Assembly (NCBI RefSeq): GCF_000319305.2
Contig: NZ_AMWJ02000001.1
Location: forward strand, 2,271,001-2,335,000
From: Pseudomonas bharatica CSV86
Lineage (GTDB): Bacteria > Pseudomonadota > Gammaproteobacteria > Pseudomonadales > Pseudomonadaceae
DNA length: 64,000 nucleotides
Reading direction: 5' to 3'
The position numbers were made by a program, and so were the translations under genes. This document shows positions 1-7,982 of the stretch, piece after piece. The notes under the pieces were generated by a model that saw nothing but the letters and a program-made list of their open reading frames with translations, was not told the DNA's origin and ran no database searches. Each line of letters begins with the position of its first letter. Positions within the stretch are counted from its first letter, which is position 1.

Positions 1-2
1 CG

Positions 3-488
3 CTTGCCGGCCTTGGAGATGTTGCAAGCCAGGACATCGTCCCGGTTGCCATGGGCGGCACAGGCGGAGCAACGGCAGCAGCAGGCCGGGCAGGCCTCGG
101 CCTGAAGAGTGCCGCCGTGGCTGATGTTGTCGGTACAGTCGCTGCCGGCGCGATTATCGAGCGCGGCTCGAATTCGAGCGGCAGTTACACAAAGTACCTC
201 GATGGATCGCTGACATGCTGGTGCACGCGACGTGTGCCGAAGACGATGAACGCCTCCTCCGGCGCATTGTTCTTCAGTGCTATCGAAGCGGCGGTCGCCT
301 ACCCAGCGCCGTTCTCTGAGACACCCACAGTCAGCATCACTGCAACAGGCGAGTTCGAGTGCTTCACCGTACCTGCCGGGCTCTCAAATCAGTCGAGCTG
401 GCCAGGCGTTTACATCGCAAGCCAAATCGCGCGATCGACGGCAGCGACAATCGATATCTGCTATAAGGCCCAAGGGAGGTGGAAATAA
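3..488 (+). CDS. Phage tail fibre protein, C-terminal part
   Basis: The reading frame is open from the first bases of the window, so the gene starts upstream and only about 161 C-terminal residues are seen. An early Gly/Ala-rich stretch ([19 protein letters not shown], from base 51) is the kind of linker seen near the end of tail fibres and tail-collar proteins of Pseudomonas prophages and tailocins. The remaining part would be the receptor-binding tip. The stop codon overlaps the start of the tail-fibre assembly gene by one base (TAATG), as usual for this pair. The family call rests on the linker and context, since the tip itself is not recognisable. Confidence 0.75.
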   Translation, partial: LAGLGDVASQDIVPVAMGGTGGATAAAGRAGLGLKSAAVADVVGTVAAGAIIERGSNSSGSYTKYLDGSLTCWCTRRVPKTMNASSGALFFSAIEAAVAYPAPFSETPTVSITATGEFECFTVPAGLSNQSSWPGVYIASQIARSTAATIDICYKAQGRWK

Positions 489-1084
489 TGCGCATCAAGT
501 TCAGTCCCCAGCGCCGCGATGATCAGTTGAGCGTGACCCGAGGCGGTGATGCGCTCACCGTCAACGGAGTGAAGTTCGACTTCGGTAATCTGCCGCTCGG
601 TGCAACGCTGCCCGCCGGCGCTGCCGACTGCCCCTGGATCTTCGGTGACATCGAAAAAACTGCTGAGGGCGTGCAGGTGACGATACTCCTTCCGCATGCC
701 GCCGACGCCCCCGAATCTGCTCGCTTCCCGCGCGACATCGTCAACCCGGCCGACGGCCCGATCCTGCTGCCCGGCACCACGGCTCAGGTTTATGCATCTT
801 CGGTACCAGGTGTCATCGATTGGTCTCAGATGATTACCGCCGAGATGAAGGCCGAGGCAGACGCTGCGCGCCACCTTGCCGCCGTAGTCGCCGATACCGC
901 ATCGCGCCGCGCCGCGGCAGACAGCTCGATTGCTCCGCTCCAGGACGCTGTTGATCTCGACGAAGCCACTGAGGCCGAAGCTGCGCTATTGAAAGAGTGG
1001 AAGCGCTACCGCGTGGCGCTCAACCGTCTGCCCGAGCAGCCAGGCTACCCGAACAGCATCGACTGGCCCGCGCCGCCGGCCTGA
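488..1084 (+). CDS. Tail fibre assembly / chaperone-like protein
   Basis: A 198-residue soluble protein directly behind the tail fibre. The C-terminal segment ([18 protein letters not shown], then a Pro/Trp-rich tail ending WPAPPA) is typical of caudoviral tail-fibre assembly proteins, which help fold or attach the fibre. An Ala/Glu/Asp-rich helical stretch precedes it (about residues 115-165). An in-frame GTG lies at 479, but AGGGAGG at 473-479 is ideally spaced for the ATG at 488, which is therefore taken as the start. An intrinsic terminator follows, separating the fibre genes from the lysis cassette. Confidence 0.75.
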   Translation: MRIKFSPQRRDDQLSVTRGGDALTVNGVKFDFGNLPLGATLPAGAADCPWIFGDIEKTAEGVQVTILLPHAADAPESARFPRDIVNPADGPILLPGTTAQVYASSVPGVIDWSQMITAEMKAEADAARHLAAVVADTASRRAAADSSIAPLQDAVDLDEATEAEAALLKEWKRYRVALNRLPEQPGYPNSIDWPAPPA

Positions 1085-1103
1085 TTCGCACCGTGCCCAC
1101 CAG

Positions 1104-1127
1104 CCGCCCATGAGGCGGTATTTTTTT
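1104..1127 (+). terminator. Rho-independent terminator after the tail genes
   Basis: A perfect five-base stem, CCGCC (1104-1108) and GGCGG (1114-1118), closes on the loop CATGA and is followed by TATTTTTTT. It lies 20 bases after the assembly gene and just before the endolysin ribosome site (GGAG at 1132-1135). Confidence 0.85.
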
Positions 1128-1141
1128 GCTTGGAGAAAACC

Positions 1142-1572
1142 ATGCGTACATCGCAACGCGGCTTGAACTTGATCAAGTCATTCGAGGGCCTGCGCCTGCA
1201 AGCGTACCAAGACTCGGTCGGCGTCTGGACGATCGGCTACGGCGCGACCCGGGGCGTGAAGCCCGGCATGACGATCACCAAGGACCAGGCCGAGCGGATG
1301 CTGCTGAACGACGTCCAGCGCTTCGAGCCGGAAGTGCAGCGCCTGGTCACTGCAAAACTGAACCAGAACCAGTGGGATGCCCTGGTCTGCTTCACCTACA
1401 ACCTGGGTGCGGCAAACCTGGAGTCTTCGACGCTCCGGCGCCTGTTGAACGCGGGGACTATGCAGGCGCGGCCGATCAGTTCCCGCGTTGGAACAAGGCT
1501 GGCGGCAAGGTTCTCGCGGGTCTGGTACGTCGCCGCGCCGCGGAGCGCGATCTGTTCCTGGGGGCGGCATGA
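1142..1572 (+). pseudogene. Phage endolysin (T4-type lysozyme, GH24), frameshifted
   Basis: A muramidase that would cut peptidoglycan at the end of phage growth. The N-terminal half carries the T4-lysozyme pattern: Glu15 in SFEGLRLQAYQD, Asp24, and Thr30 in VGVWTIGYG, followed by the conserved WDALVCFTYNLG. At the G run 1453-1456 the frame breaks; adding one G restores LNAGDYAGAADQFPRWNKAGG and a normal end at 1572, giving about 144 residues. As read, translation instead runs out of frame through the spanin region to 2188, which is not a real fusion. A ribosome site GGAGAAAACC precedes the ATG. The break is probably a sequence error. Confidence 0.85.
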
Positions 1573-1931
1573 GTGCCTGGGCGCTGCGCCTGACCGCCGC
1601 CGGCCTACTGATCCTTCTCGGCATGGCCGTCGGCAGCTGGGCCACAACCGGCCACTTCCGCCCGCTGCTCGACGCCGAGCAGGAGCAGGCGACCACTTGC
1701 AAATCTGCCCGGGACAACCTCGCCGGCCTGGCTGCGGAGCAGGGCAAGGCCCTGGGCGACCTGGCCCTGGCCGCAAACGAACGTCAGGCTGCCGCCGAGC
1801 AGGCAGTGAGAGAAGCCAAGGTCAGTGCGGAACTCGACTACGCCGCGGCGAATCGGCTGCAGCAGGAGCGCACCGGTGGCGAGCAGTGCGCGGCGGCCAC
1901 GTCGATCATCGACCAGGAGCTTGGGCTATGA
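1569..1931 (+). CDS. Rz-like inner-membrane spanin
   Basis: A 120-residue protein starting within the endolysin stop (ATGA overlap). It has one N-terminal membrane anchor (about residues 5-25, LRLTAAGLLILLGMAVGSW) and then an Ala/Glu/Gln-rich periplasmic coiled-coil domain. Size, topology, position after a lysozyme and overlap with a small lipoprotein gene define the i-spanin of a Rz/Rz1 pair, which fuses inner and outer membranes in the last step of lysis. Sequence similarity between spanins is weak, so the call rests mostly on architecture. Confidence 0.8.
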   Translation: MSAWALRLTAAGLLILLGMAVGSWATTGHFRPLLDAEQEQATTCKSARDNLAGLAAEQGKALGDLALAANERQAAAEQAVREAKVSAELDYAAANRLQQERTGGEQCAAATSIIDQELGL

Positions 1932-2188
1932 GAGGACTGTTGATCCTCGGCGGGCTGGCGCTCGCCGGCTGCGCAGGCCAGGTCGAGCCGCAGGTGCAAT
2001 ACCTGCGCGTCGAGGTGCCGGTACAGGTACCGTGTCGGGCGCCAGAGGTGGCGGTGCCGGTATGGGCGGCTGCCGGTTTACACAAGAACGACAGCCTGGA
2101 GGTGAAGGTGAGGGCGCTGGTGGCTGAGCGCCGGCAGCGAATGGGATACGAAAAGCAACTGAGGGTTGCGGTGGGCTCGTGTCGTTGA
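1928..2188 (+). CDS. Rz1-like outer-membrane lipoprotein spanin
   Basis: An 86-residue protein whose ATG overlaps the Rz stop by four bases. The N-terminus MRGLLILGGLALAGC is a short lipoprotein signal with lipobox LAGC and lipidated Cys15; the mature part is rich in Val, Pro and Gln. This is the outer-membrane partner of the spanin. Here the genes only overlap at their ends, whereas in lambda Rz1 lies wholly within Rz. The long reading frame entering from the endolysin is an artefact of the frameshift at 1453-1456; the real start is the ATG at 1928. Confidence 0.8.
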   Translation: MRGLLILGGLALAGCAGQVEPQVQYLRVEVPVQVPCRAPEVAVPVWAAAGLHKNDSLEVKVRALVAERRQRMGYEKQLRVAVGSCR

Positions 2189-2332
2189 CTAGTTAGTAGC
2201 GCCGGAGGTGGAATAGCAAACTCATGGTATAGCGAGAAACTACGGAAATCGCGCCCGACTTCGCTCGAGCGAATGAGCTTTTCGAGCTTGTTTCGACGCA
2301 GCATGGATGAACCTGTGTGTTTTTTCCGAGGC

Positions 2333-3046
2333 CTAAAACAGGGGAGAGTTAGACTGCGGAATGACTAGAGACTTAGTATTTCCGGCAGTGTCCCGGAATT
2401 CTATCCGGTATTCGAAGTTCTTCAAGGTGGTGACGCCGGTTGTCAGTTGGACATCCAGATAATCGGAGTAATATGTGGTAAATCTCATCACTGGCGAACT
2501 GGCGTCGCTCACAAATGCTTGCGTGCAGTCCAGACGAGTCAGCTTGCCGGGGAGCCCCGCAAAATATGTGCTCGCCTGCTTCGAATCACCCCGCGTACAA
2601 GAGCGGATGCTGGCCATGGAACCGAAACTGTTCCCCGCAGAATCGGTGAGTTCCCCCATTTCTTTGAGCGCCACCTGGGCGGGCGGCCAAGTAGCGTCGT
2701 GACCTTTTTCGCTGTAGGAAATGGACTGCAGCTTGGCGCTGGATGTGACAGCGCTCATTCCGTGATAAATGATCACTGCGATATTGGCAGGATCATTCAG
2801 CCGACGCTGGACCAAAAATCCTTGCTCCACGGTTTGCCGGTCCGTATAGCGCGTGCCATTCGCGTCAAAGGACGTCGTGACGGCAATGAGAGCCGGGGAG
2901 GGAAAGCCCACAGCGGGATCATTTTCCAGTTGCCGCTGCAGTTCGCTACCGATCGCGATCTGCTGGGCCACGGGCCAGTTACGAGGCGAGGCGTCGGCGA
3001 GTGTGGCGACGCCGATCAACAGTACGGGAATAAATTTACTATTCAT
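2333..3046 (-). CDS. Secreted protein of unknown function (prophage cargo)
   Basis: A 237-residue protein with a signal peptide, MNSKFIPVLLIGVATLADA, cut before SPRNW. The start at 3046 is chosen because the extra upstream codons lie inside the neighbouring gene and lack a signal-peptide shape. The mature part looks like a soluble mixed beta protein with two Cys (SCTRGD and LDCTQ) that could form one disulfide. I do not recognise a family. It overlaps the end of the upstream gene by 8 bases, so the two are co-transcribed, opposite in direction to the lysis genes. This orientation and less GC-rich composition than the flanks suggest a prophage cargo (moron) gene. Confidence 0.6.
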   Translation of the reverse strand: MNSKFIPVLLIGVATLADASPRNWPVAQQIAIGSELQRQLENDPAVGFPSPALIAVTTSFDANGTRYTDRQTVEQGFLVQRRLNDPANIAVIIYHGMSAVTSSAKLQSISYSEKGHDATWPPAQVALKEMGELTDSAGNSFGSMASIRSCTRGDSKQASTYFAGLPGKLTRLDCTQAFVSDASSPVMRFTTYYSDYLDVQLTTGVTTLKNFEYRIEFRDTAGNTKSLVIPQSNSPLF

Positions 3047-3682
3047 TGGCGCATACCTCGCATTTGTCCACGATGAAATTGTCTTGGGACAGTTTCTTAA
3101 GGCTGGCCGAGTGCTCGATAACTCTGGATTGATGATTGAACAGGGTGAAGTGCGGTGTAGAGTCGATGTAGTAACTGACTTTCGAGCAAGTATCGGCGTT
3201 CGACCACACCTCATAATCTGCGCCCGCCGAGCGGTTCTTCAGAAATTTTATTTGAGCAAGACACCTGCCGACGATCTTTCGGCAATCGCAACTCTTATCG
3301 GGAGTGTTGCTGCGCTCTGCCGCAGCGCGTGCCTCCCAGTTCTGGGACTCATCGAAATTCGCATCAAGGCCGTCGAAGGCCGCCTTGCCTTCAGCGTTTT
3401 TCCTGGCTTGGCTTTCTTCCCATGCACGCCTCGCTTCCTCGGCTTGACGTTGCAGTTCCTCCTGTTCAGCACTTCGGCGCGCGGCCCTATCGCTTTCAAA
3501 GGCTTTCAGCGCCGACCCGGCTGCTTCCAGGGCATTCTGGTATTGGCTGGTAGAGTTTCCTGGCATCCTTCCATCAGCCTCCATACCGCAGTCGGCATCA
3601 CCGCAACTTGCCGCCAGACCGAGGCTCCACGGATAAGAAGGAGAAAAGCGCAAATAAAGCCATGCAAATTGGTCTTGTTCAT
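3039..3682 (-). pseudogene. Probable lipoprotein or secreted protein, unknown function; start apparently frameshifted
   Basis: The frame is open on the minus strand from 3797 to 3039. Its central part is an Ala/Glu/Arg-rich helix (about 35 residues around RQAEEARRAWEESQ) followed by a Cys-rich C-terminus (CDCRKIVGRC, CEVCANE). The upstream codons of this frame look non-coding. The ATG at 3682 in the next frame opens a good signal peptide (MNKTNLHGFICAFLLLI). One added base near 3631-3632 would join it to SLGLAASCGDADCG, a possible lipobox. I therefore place the start at 3682 and infer a missing base. No family recognised. It overlaps the start of the following secreted-protein gene, forming a two-gene cargo unit. 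Confidence 0.45.
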
Positions 3683-4093
3683 GATCGTTCAGATAGCGCT
3701 GCGGGATTCGAAACATTTTAGCAGTACTTGGCAGATCGCCACTAGGCGCGGTGGAAAATGGTTTGGCTAGGAACTGCATAGAGTGGGGTAGCAGCAAGCG
3801 TCGCCTGCACGGTAAGCGTGGGCTGAAGCACCGTTTACGATGAACACGGCCGTGACTTCGCCGGCTCCAGCGTATCGAGGCTCATCACACGCCTGCTAAT
3901 CGGTGCGTAGCGTATGCTTAGAGCTGCGTAGCAAAGTGTGATTGCAGGACGCTTACTCTTGATTAAGCTATGCATGATTTGTACCTCGCCCCCAACGTGT
4001 AAAGCGGTGACATCACTCCAAGCGGAGATGGTGGCCCCCCATTGATTTCTGTTTGCTATGTTGTGCGCCTCAGGGAAGCGGTGGATACGTCAA

Positions 4094-4389
4094 ATGCCCC
4101 TTAGATACGACGAAAATCAGCTTAGAAGGCTGGATGAACTGGTAGAGGCATATCCTGTGATGGGGATGCTTGCAGGCAATATTGCAGAAGCTGTTGATGA
4201 GCACGCGTTCTTTAACCCCAACTCGCGCAAACAATTCTGCTCGAAAAATTGTACAAGTTCGGTGACTACGGTGCGGAGGCAGCCGACTCTCTTATCAAAA
4301 CTCTATTGGATTTGGAGCGCCTCGGCGGCCTGTCGCATTCCGCCACCCAAGATTTCATCTCCCAAATAACCGTCTTAATCGCCCGATAA
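4094..4389 (+). pseudogene. Small hypothetical protein, frameshifted
   Basis: From the ATG at 4094 the frame reads as a plausible helical protein (RYDENQLRRLDELVEAYP, then NIAEAVDEHAFF) and then turns into a Ser/Lys/Cys-rich sequence. One extra C in the run 4216-4219 lets the protein continue as NPQLAQTILLEKLYKFGDYG and end as ISQITVLIAR at 4389, about 98 residues in all. The restored protein is entirely alpha-helical by appearance and is not recognised. An earlier in-frame ATG at 4058 is possible; neither start has a clear ribosome site. The 300 bases upstream hold no convincing gene. Confidence 0.45.
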
Positions 4390-4455
4390 ATGTGAGAGTG
4401 AGTAAATGGCGCCAAGCGCCTATACTGTGCAGGCGTCTTACGTGGTTGCGCAGTA

Positions 4456-4656
4456 ATGGGGGCTTCTCGTATGTTTAAGGACGAAGAACGCTTGCTGGAG
4501 CGAGCAATCCAAGCGGTTCGCCGGTTCCATGAGGCACGCGACTATTCAGCTCCGCGTGAGGAGGTAGAGCGCCTTAAAGATGAAGCAGAAGCGATGATGA
4601 AGGAACTCAGCGCCTTCCAGATGGATGCACTGGAACGGATCATTCCAAAGGCCTGA
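4456..4656 (+). CDS. Small helical hypothetical protein
   Basis: A 66-residue, highly charged protein made almost only of helix-forming residues (ERLLERAIQAVRRFHEARDY, then REEVERLKDEAEAMMKEL), which may form a short coiled coil. A second ATG at 4471 is preceded by GGGGG at a good distance and may be the true start, giving MFKDEERLL. The gene ends 17 bases inside the oppositely directed SRAP gene. I do not recognise a family; small prophage proteins of this kind are common. Confidence 0.5.
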   Translation: MGASRMFKDEERLLERAIQAVRRFHEARDYSAPREEVERLKDEAEAMMKELSAFQMDALERIIPKA

Positions 4657-5305
4657 TCAGCTCCTGGCCTTGGTTGCGGACGTTGCCCACAGCGCTGCTC
4701 ACGCGATACCACTCAAACTCTGCCGGGCCTTCGCCGAGACTAAGAGCAAGCTGCTCGGCTTGCTCCTTCGGAAGTGCAGGGTCAACCCATTGGCGAGCCA
4801 GGCTGGGCGACAACACAACTGGCCTTCGATCATGCACGTCTACCATTCCGCCTTTGGCGTCGGCTGTGATGATCACGAAACCGTCGTGCTCGTTGCTGGC
4901 GAATTGCCCGATGCTGGCGCACAGCGACGGCTGGCCATCGCGCCTCCGGATGTAGTAGGGCTGCTTCTTCGGCCCTCCTTCATCGACCCATTCATACCAC
5001 CCATCGATCGGTGTCACCGCTCGATGCGGCCAGATAGCGCGAAAGAACGCTCCGTGCCCTACCTTCTCTACGCGCGCATTGATCGGCGCGGCTCGATCAG
5101 CGGCCCAGTGCGGTCGCCATCCCCACTTCACCAGGTCCGCCCGGAGCCCGCCTCCTTCTTCTCGAAGCACAACCACCGGCGTCGTCGGCGCGACGTTGTA
5201 GCGACCCAGCTGTTGATCGCCGACTGTGTTGACCTTGAGGTTGGACGACCCCAGAGCATCGACGAAGTCGTGGACACCACGGTATTGCGTCAGTCTTCCG
5301 CACAT
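4640..5305 (-). CDS. yedK: SRAP (YedK/HMCES-type) abasic-site DNA-protein crosslinking protein
   Basis: A 221-residue SOS-response-associated peptidase family protein. Such proteins attach covalently through Cys2 to abasic sites in single-stranded DNA and protect them. The start is fixed at 5305 because Cys2 must be exposed after Met removal: MCGRLTQY. The other catalytic residues are present: Asn76 (INARVE), Glu105 (GWYEW) and His158 (VHDRRPVVL). Length is normal. The gene overlaps the upstream zinc-ribbon gene by 16 bases and lies behind a LexA-like operator, so DNA-damage induction is expected. Its position inside the prophage suggests a phage-borne copy. Confidence 0.92.
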   Translation of the reverse strand: MCGRLTQYRGVHDFVDALGSSNLKVNTVGDQQLGRYNVAPTTPVVVLREEGGGLRADLVKWGWRPHWAADRAAPINARVEKVGHGAFFRAIWPHRAVTPIDGWYEWVDEGGPKKQPYYIRRRDGQPSLCASIGQFASNEHDGFVIITADAKGGMVDVHDRRPVVLSPSLARQWVDPALPKEQAEQLALSLGEGPAEFEWYRVSSAVGNVRNQGQELIRPLE

Positions 5306-6021
5306 TCTTTCGGATCTCCCAGGTCGCGCGGTATGAAGCCAAGTCCATTGCACTGAGCGCACTCATCACGCCGGGCAAATGTGTCTCCACATAGTGGGCA
5401 GCAGGCATAGGGTGAATATCTCACTCGATCCCTTAGTATTCGGTACCGACCCCAGTTCTGGTTTTCAAATTCGGCCTGAGCCAAGTCCACGAGCGCTCTA
5501 TAACCGTCTGCATCTGTGACCCCTACAAGCCACCCTGAATCAGTCGCTCTGGATGTCTCGATCAACTGAAACCAGCCGCTCTGTGTGCTCAGGCGCAGCC
5601 CTTCAATGACACCAATCTCGCTTGCGCCTCCGTAGGTCTTGATCGATATCCTGCCGTTCTCCTCTACAACACGGCCGTCGTAGAGAAAGTGGGCTCTCCT
5701 GATTTCTTCATAGTAGTTGCCCTGGATGATATGGGCGGTCCGTCGGCGGCATCCATCCGGCACTACGTTATAGCTGGAGGCCTTGCAATACAGCTCATGG
5801 CTGAACTGCTCTTCAAGCGCGGCGCTGTATGCGCCCTGGGCAAGCTCGCGAAGGTCATGGATCTCCAGTTGATCGAACGCTCCAGTCGTTTCCATCTGGG
5901 CGAGGCGCCATTGCATCAGCAATAGATAGTTTTCCGGATTGCTCAGGCGCAGGTGTTCGTTGCGCAGCTCGGCGGTCCATTCGGCGAGCATGCTGTCTTT
6001 GTTGGGATTGTGGTTTGTCAT
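5290..6021 (-). CDS. Prophage hypothetical protein with C-terminal zinc ribbon
   Basis: A 243-residue soluble protein. The N-terminal 80 residues look helical and the C-terminus has a four-Cys cluster, CCPLCGDTFARRDECAQCNG (about residues 206-225), which should bind zinc. The rest is not recognised. It is the first gene of an operon with the SRAP gene, overlapping it by 16 bases, and a LexA-type operator lies about 20-36 bases before its ATG. It therefore probably belongs to the damage-inducible part of the prophage. A role in nucleic-acid binding is only an inference from the zinc cluster. Confidence 0.65.
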   Translation of the reverse strand: MTNHNPNKDSMLAEWTAELRNEHLRLSNPENYLLLMQWRLAQMETTGAFDQLEIHDLRELAQGAYSAALEEQFSHELYCKASSYNVVPDGCRRRTAHIIQGNYYEEIRRAHFLYDGRVVEENGRISIKTYGGASEIGVIEGLRLSTQSGWFQLIETSRATDSGWLVGVTDADGYRALVDLAQAEFENQNWGRYRILRDRVRYSPYACCPLCGDTFARRDECAQCNGLGFIPRDLGDPKECAED

Positions 6022-6039
6022 TGCCGGATCGGATTATTT

Positions 6040-6059
6040 ATATGTATGGATATACAGTA
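6040..6059 (-). promoter_or_regulatory. LexA-like SOS operator
   Basis: Read on the minus strand the site is TACTGTATATCCATACATAT. It matches the LexA consensus CTG-N10-CAG (bases 6042-6057) except that the last triplet is CAT. It sits just upstream of the zinc-ribbon/SRAP operon, where a repressor would block transcription. Confidence 0.65.
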
Positions 6060-6560
6060 TCCGATTGGGTGACGCTGGAGCGAGCGCCGGGCGACGAGGT
6101 GTGCATCGGGAGGGAGGATTTGTTCGGCAGAACGCCGGGGGAGGGGAGCGGTGTTCATGCCCCCCTATGCACAGTCGGCATGGGGAGGCAATTAATGGTG
6201 CCGGACCAGTTCTCGGACCAAACCATGTGTTTTGGCGGGGTTTCGTGCGGTGTCGACAGGTGTTTCGCCCAGCATTATCTACTCATGAAACCCGAGCAGG
6301 CCCCAATCAGAACTGCATGGTGATATTGGCTGTTGAAATCAAAGTGCTTACCTATCAGTAACTGGGGTGACGCCTTGCAGCCCGGGCAGACGCATTCGTC
6401 CGCCGTGCGCCGGAGGCACGTCAGGACCGGGCTGTCGAGGAGGTGAAGGCGGGGGTAGGGCCGGATTTTGGCGCGCATTGTCGCACAGCTTGCAGGGGAG
6501 TTGCATGACGGTGTTGCGTGACCGTTCGCAATCGCCGGCTGGCCTCGGCTTCAAGGACGG
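6060..6560. other. Gene-poor boundary between prophage and core genome
   Basis: About 500 bases with no gene I can support. Short frames exist on both strands, for example 6275-6478 minus (67 residues, contains CVCPGCK), but none has a ribosome site or a recognisable product. The stretch 6370-6500 is GC-rich and looks conserved in more than one frame; it could hold a remnant gene or structured RNA. No tRNA or clear attachment repeat was seen, although the right prophage end should lie here. Confidence 0.4.
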
Positions 6561-6845
6561 TCATTCGATCTGCTTGACCAGCAACCGGCCTTCGTCGAGC
6601 CGGGCCCGCTCGCTCCACGAGACGATATGGCTCGCCTTGTTCCAGCGCACCTTGCTGATCCCGCTTGCCCCGGCCGTGGCCATCGCTTCGTCGATGCAGC
6701 GCAAGCCCACGGTCGCCCCGGCGCAGGTACCGTCGATCAGCAAGGCGGTCTTCCAGGCTTCCAGCCAGTTCATGCCGCTGTGGTTGGTCACCACGACTTT
6801 CTTCAGGCCGTTCTTTACATAGTGGATTTCGTACTTGTCCTGCAT
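6561..6845 (-). CDS. Conserved small Pseudomonas protein (possibly DUF6555 family)
   Basis: A 94-residue soluble protein beginning MQDKYEIHYVKNGLKK. It has an N-terminal beta-strand part, a conserved-looking NWLEAWKTALLIDG helix and a GISKVRWNKA motif near residue 65. The layout resembles the small DUF6555-type proteins of pseudomonads, but I hold that family name loosely. No signal peptide or membrane segment. It is a single gene marking the return to core-genome sequence after the prophage. Function unknown. Confidence 0.65.
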   Translation of the reverse strand: MQDKYEIHYVKNGLKKVVVTNHSGMNWLEAWKTALLIDGTCAGATVGLRCIDEAMATAGASGISKVRWNKASHIVSWSERARLDEGRLLVKQIE

Positions 6846-6991
6846 ATCCCTTCCATGGGCCTTTCGCGCAAGGGCTTACTTTAACCTCGTGGCAGTCGGA
6901 ATAGAGCGCTCAGGGTGAAAAATGCCAGCATCGTTTACAGTCCCGGCACCCTGTAGTTAACTGGACAACCGATCTGCCGAGAAAAACGACC

Positions 6992-7468
6992 GTGCCCCTG
7001 CATTTCCGGCCTGTCCAGGCCAGCGACATCCCGATCATCTGTGGTTTTGCCCAGTCTGCCGATGAGGCATTTTTCTTCTTCCCCAGATGCACCTGGCCCC
7101 TGACCTGCGAGCAATTGTCCACGGCGATCGCCCAGCGCAGCGATTCCAGCGTGGTGGTCGAGGGGGACGAGGTACTGGCGTTCGCCAACTTCTACCAGTG
7201 GGAGCAGGGCGGTACCTGTTCGCTGGGCAATGTACTGGTGGCGCCTGCTGCCCGGGGCCGTGGCGTGGCGCGCTACCTGGTCGGGCAGATGATGGAGGTG
7301 GCGCGCAGCCGTCATCAGGCCCGTGAAATGAAAGTGTCGTGCTTCAATCACAACACTGCCGGCCTGTTGCTATACCCGAAGCTTGGCTTCGTACCCTTCG
7401 GCATCGAGGAGCGCCCGGACCAGGACGGTCGCCGTGTCGCCCTGGTGCAGATGCGCCAGGCGCTTTGA
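6992..7468 (+). CDS. GNAT family N-acetyltransferase
   Basis: A 158-residue single-domain acetyltransferase. The start MPLHFRPVQASDIPII is the usual first strand and helix of the fold. The acetyl-CoA loop is seen at about residues 83-97 (VAPAARGRGVARYLV), followed by the C-terminal N-x-x-A-x-x-L-Y-x-K-x-G-F pattern (NTAGLLLYPKLGFVPFG). Substrate cannot be told. It stands alone, 21 bases or more from the following acidic-protein gene. Confidence 0.9.
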   Translation: MPLHFRPVQASDIPIICGFAQSADEAFFFFPRCTWPLTCEQLSTAIAQRSDSSVVVEGDEVLAFANFYQWEQGGTCSLGNVLVAPAARGRGVARYLVGQMMEVARSRHQAREMKVSCFNHNTAGLLLYPKLGFVPFGIEERPDQDGRRVALVQMRQAL

Positions 7469-7500
7469 TCGCCATGATCCAACACCCGGGAAACAGCCCC

Positions 7501-7680
7501 ATGCATGATGAAGACGAACTCCATGAGCCGGAACACGACCACCTGCTCGATCACGAATTCCACGACCACGAGGAAGGCGAGGCATACGCCGACCCGATGT
7601 TCGATGACGTCGATGACGACGAGGAGTATGGCCTGGATGTGCTGGACGACGAGGACCACGAAGATCATCTGGACGATTGA
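7501..7680 (+). CDS. Small, very acidic His/Asp/Glu-rich protein
   Basis: A 59-residue protein composed mostly of Asp, Glu and His (HEPEHDHLLDHEFHDHEEG, later DDVDDDEEYGLDV). Such composition suggests an unstructured metal- or cation-binding protein, but this is inference. The ATG at 7501 is taken as start; an in-frame ATG at 7474 would add nine residues. Coding is supported by the strongly biased composition in only this frame and by the clean stop before the convergent neighbour. No known family is recognised. Confidence 0.55.
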   Translation: MHDEDELHEPEHDHLLDHEFHDHEEGEAYADPMFDDVDDDEEYGLDVLDDEDHEDHLDD

Positions 7681-7695
7681 TCCGCGGCGCCCGGC

Positions 7696-7923
7696 TTAAT
7701 GGCGGAAGCGCGGTAGCGGCCTGTCGAGGGCGAGGGTGGTGAGGGTACGTTTCACCAGCACTTCATCCGCTTCCACCGCCCGCAGGCTCTCGCGGATCCT
7801 GCCCGCGGCGGGCAGGTCGCCCTGGCTGTCGATCCAGTCGGCGATGTCCTTGCAGGCGCTGGCCAGGCGCTCCTGGCGATGGTTGATGAGGGTGAGCAGG
7901 GTTTGGATGTCTTTGTCGGACAT
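7696..7923 (-). CDS. Conserved small helical hypothetical protein
   Basis: A 75-residue soluble, helical protein (MSDKDIQTLLTLINHRQERL, then RIRESLRAVEADEVLVKRTL). No motif, signal or membrane segment. It converges with the acidic-protein gene (16 bases between stops) and diverges from the phosphatase gene 60 bases away, where AGGAGGAACGAGTC provides a good ribosome site before its ATG. Function unknown. Confidence 0.6.
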   Translation of the reverse strand: MSDKDIQTLLTLINHRQERLASACKDIADWIDSQGDLPAAGRIRESLRAVEADEVLVKRTLTTLALDRPLPRFRH

Positions 7924-7982
7924 GACTCGTTCCTCCTGTAAGCGATTTCAGTGTAGCAGCGCCATGGAACCGGAGTGGTGAT

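Noticed and set aside
1130..2188. A single 352-residue frame joining endolysin and Rz1
   Set aside because: It arises from the missing base at 1453-1456. The middle part is out-of-frame sequence over the Rz gene, while the other frame gives a normal lysozyme end and a normal Rz protein.
6042..6323. Plus-strand ORF starting inside the LexA-like site
   Set aside because: No ribosome site, no recognisable product, and its start codon lies in an operator for the opposite strand.
1..6560. tRNA gene or attachment repeat as prophage integration site
   Set aside because: No tRNA-like arms and no convincing direct repeat could be found by eye; the left prophage end is outside the window.
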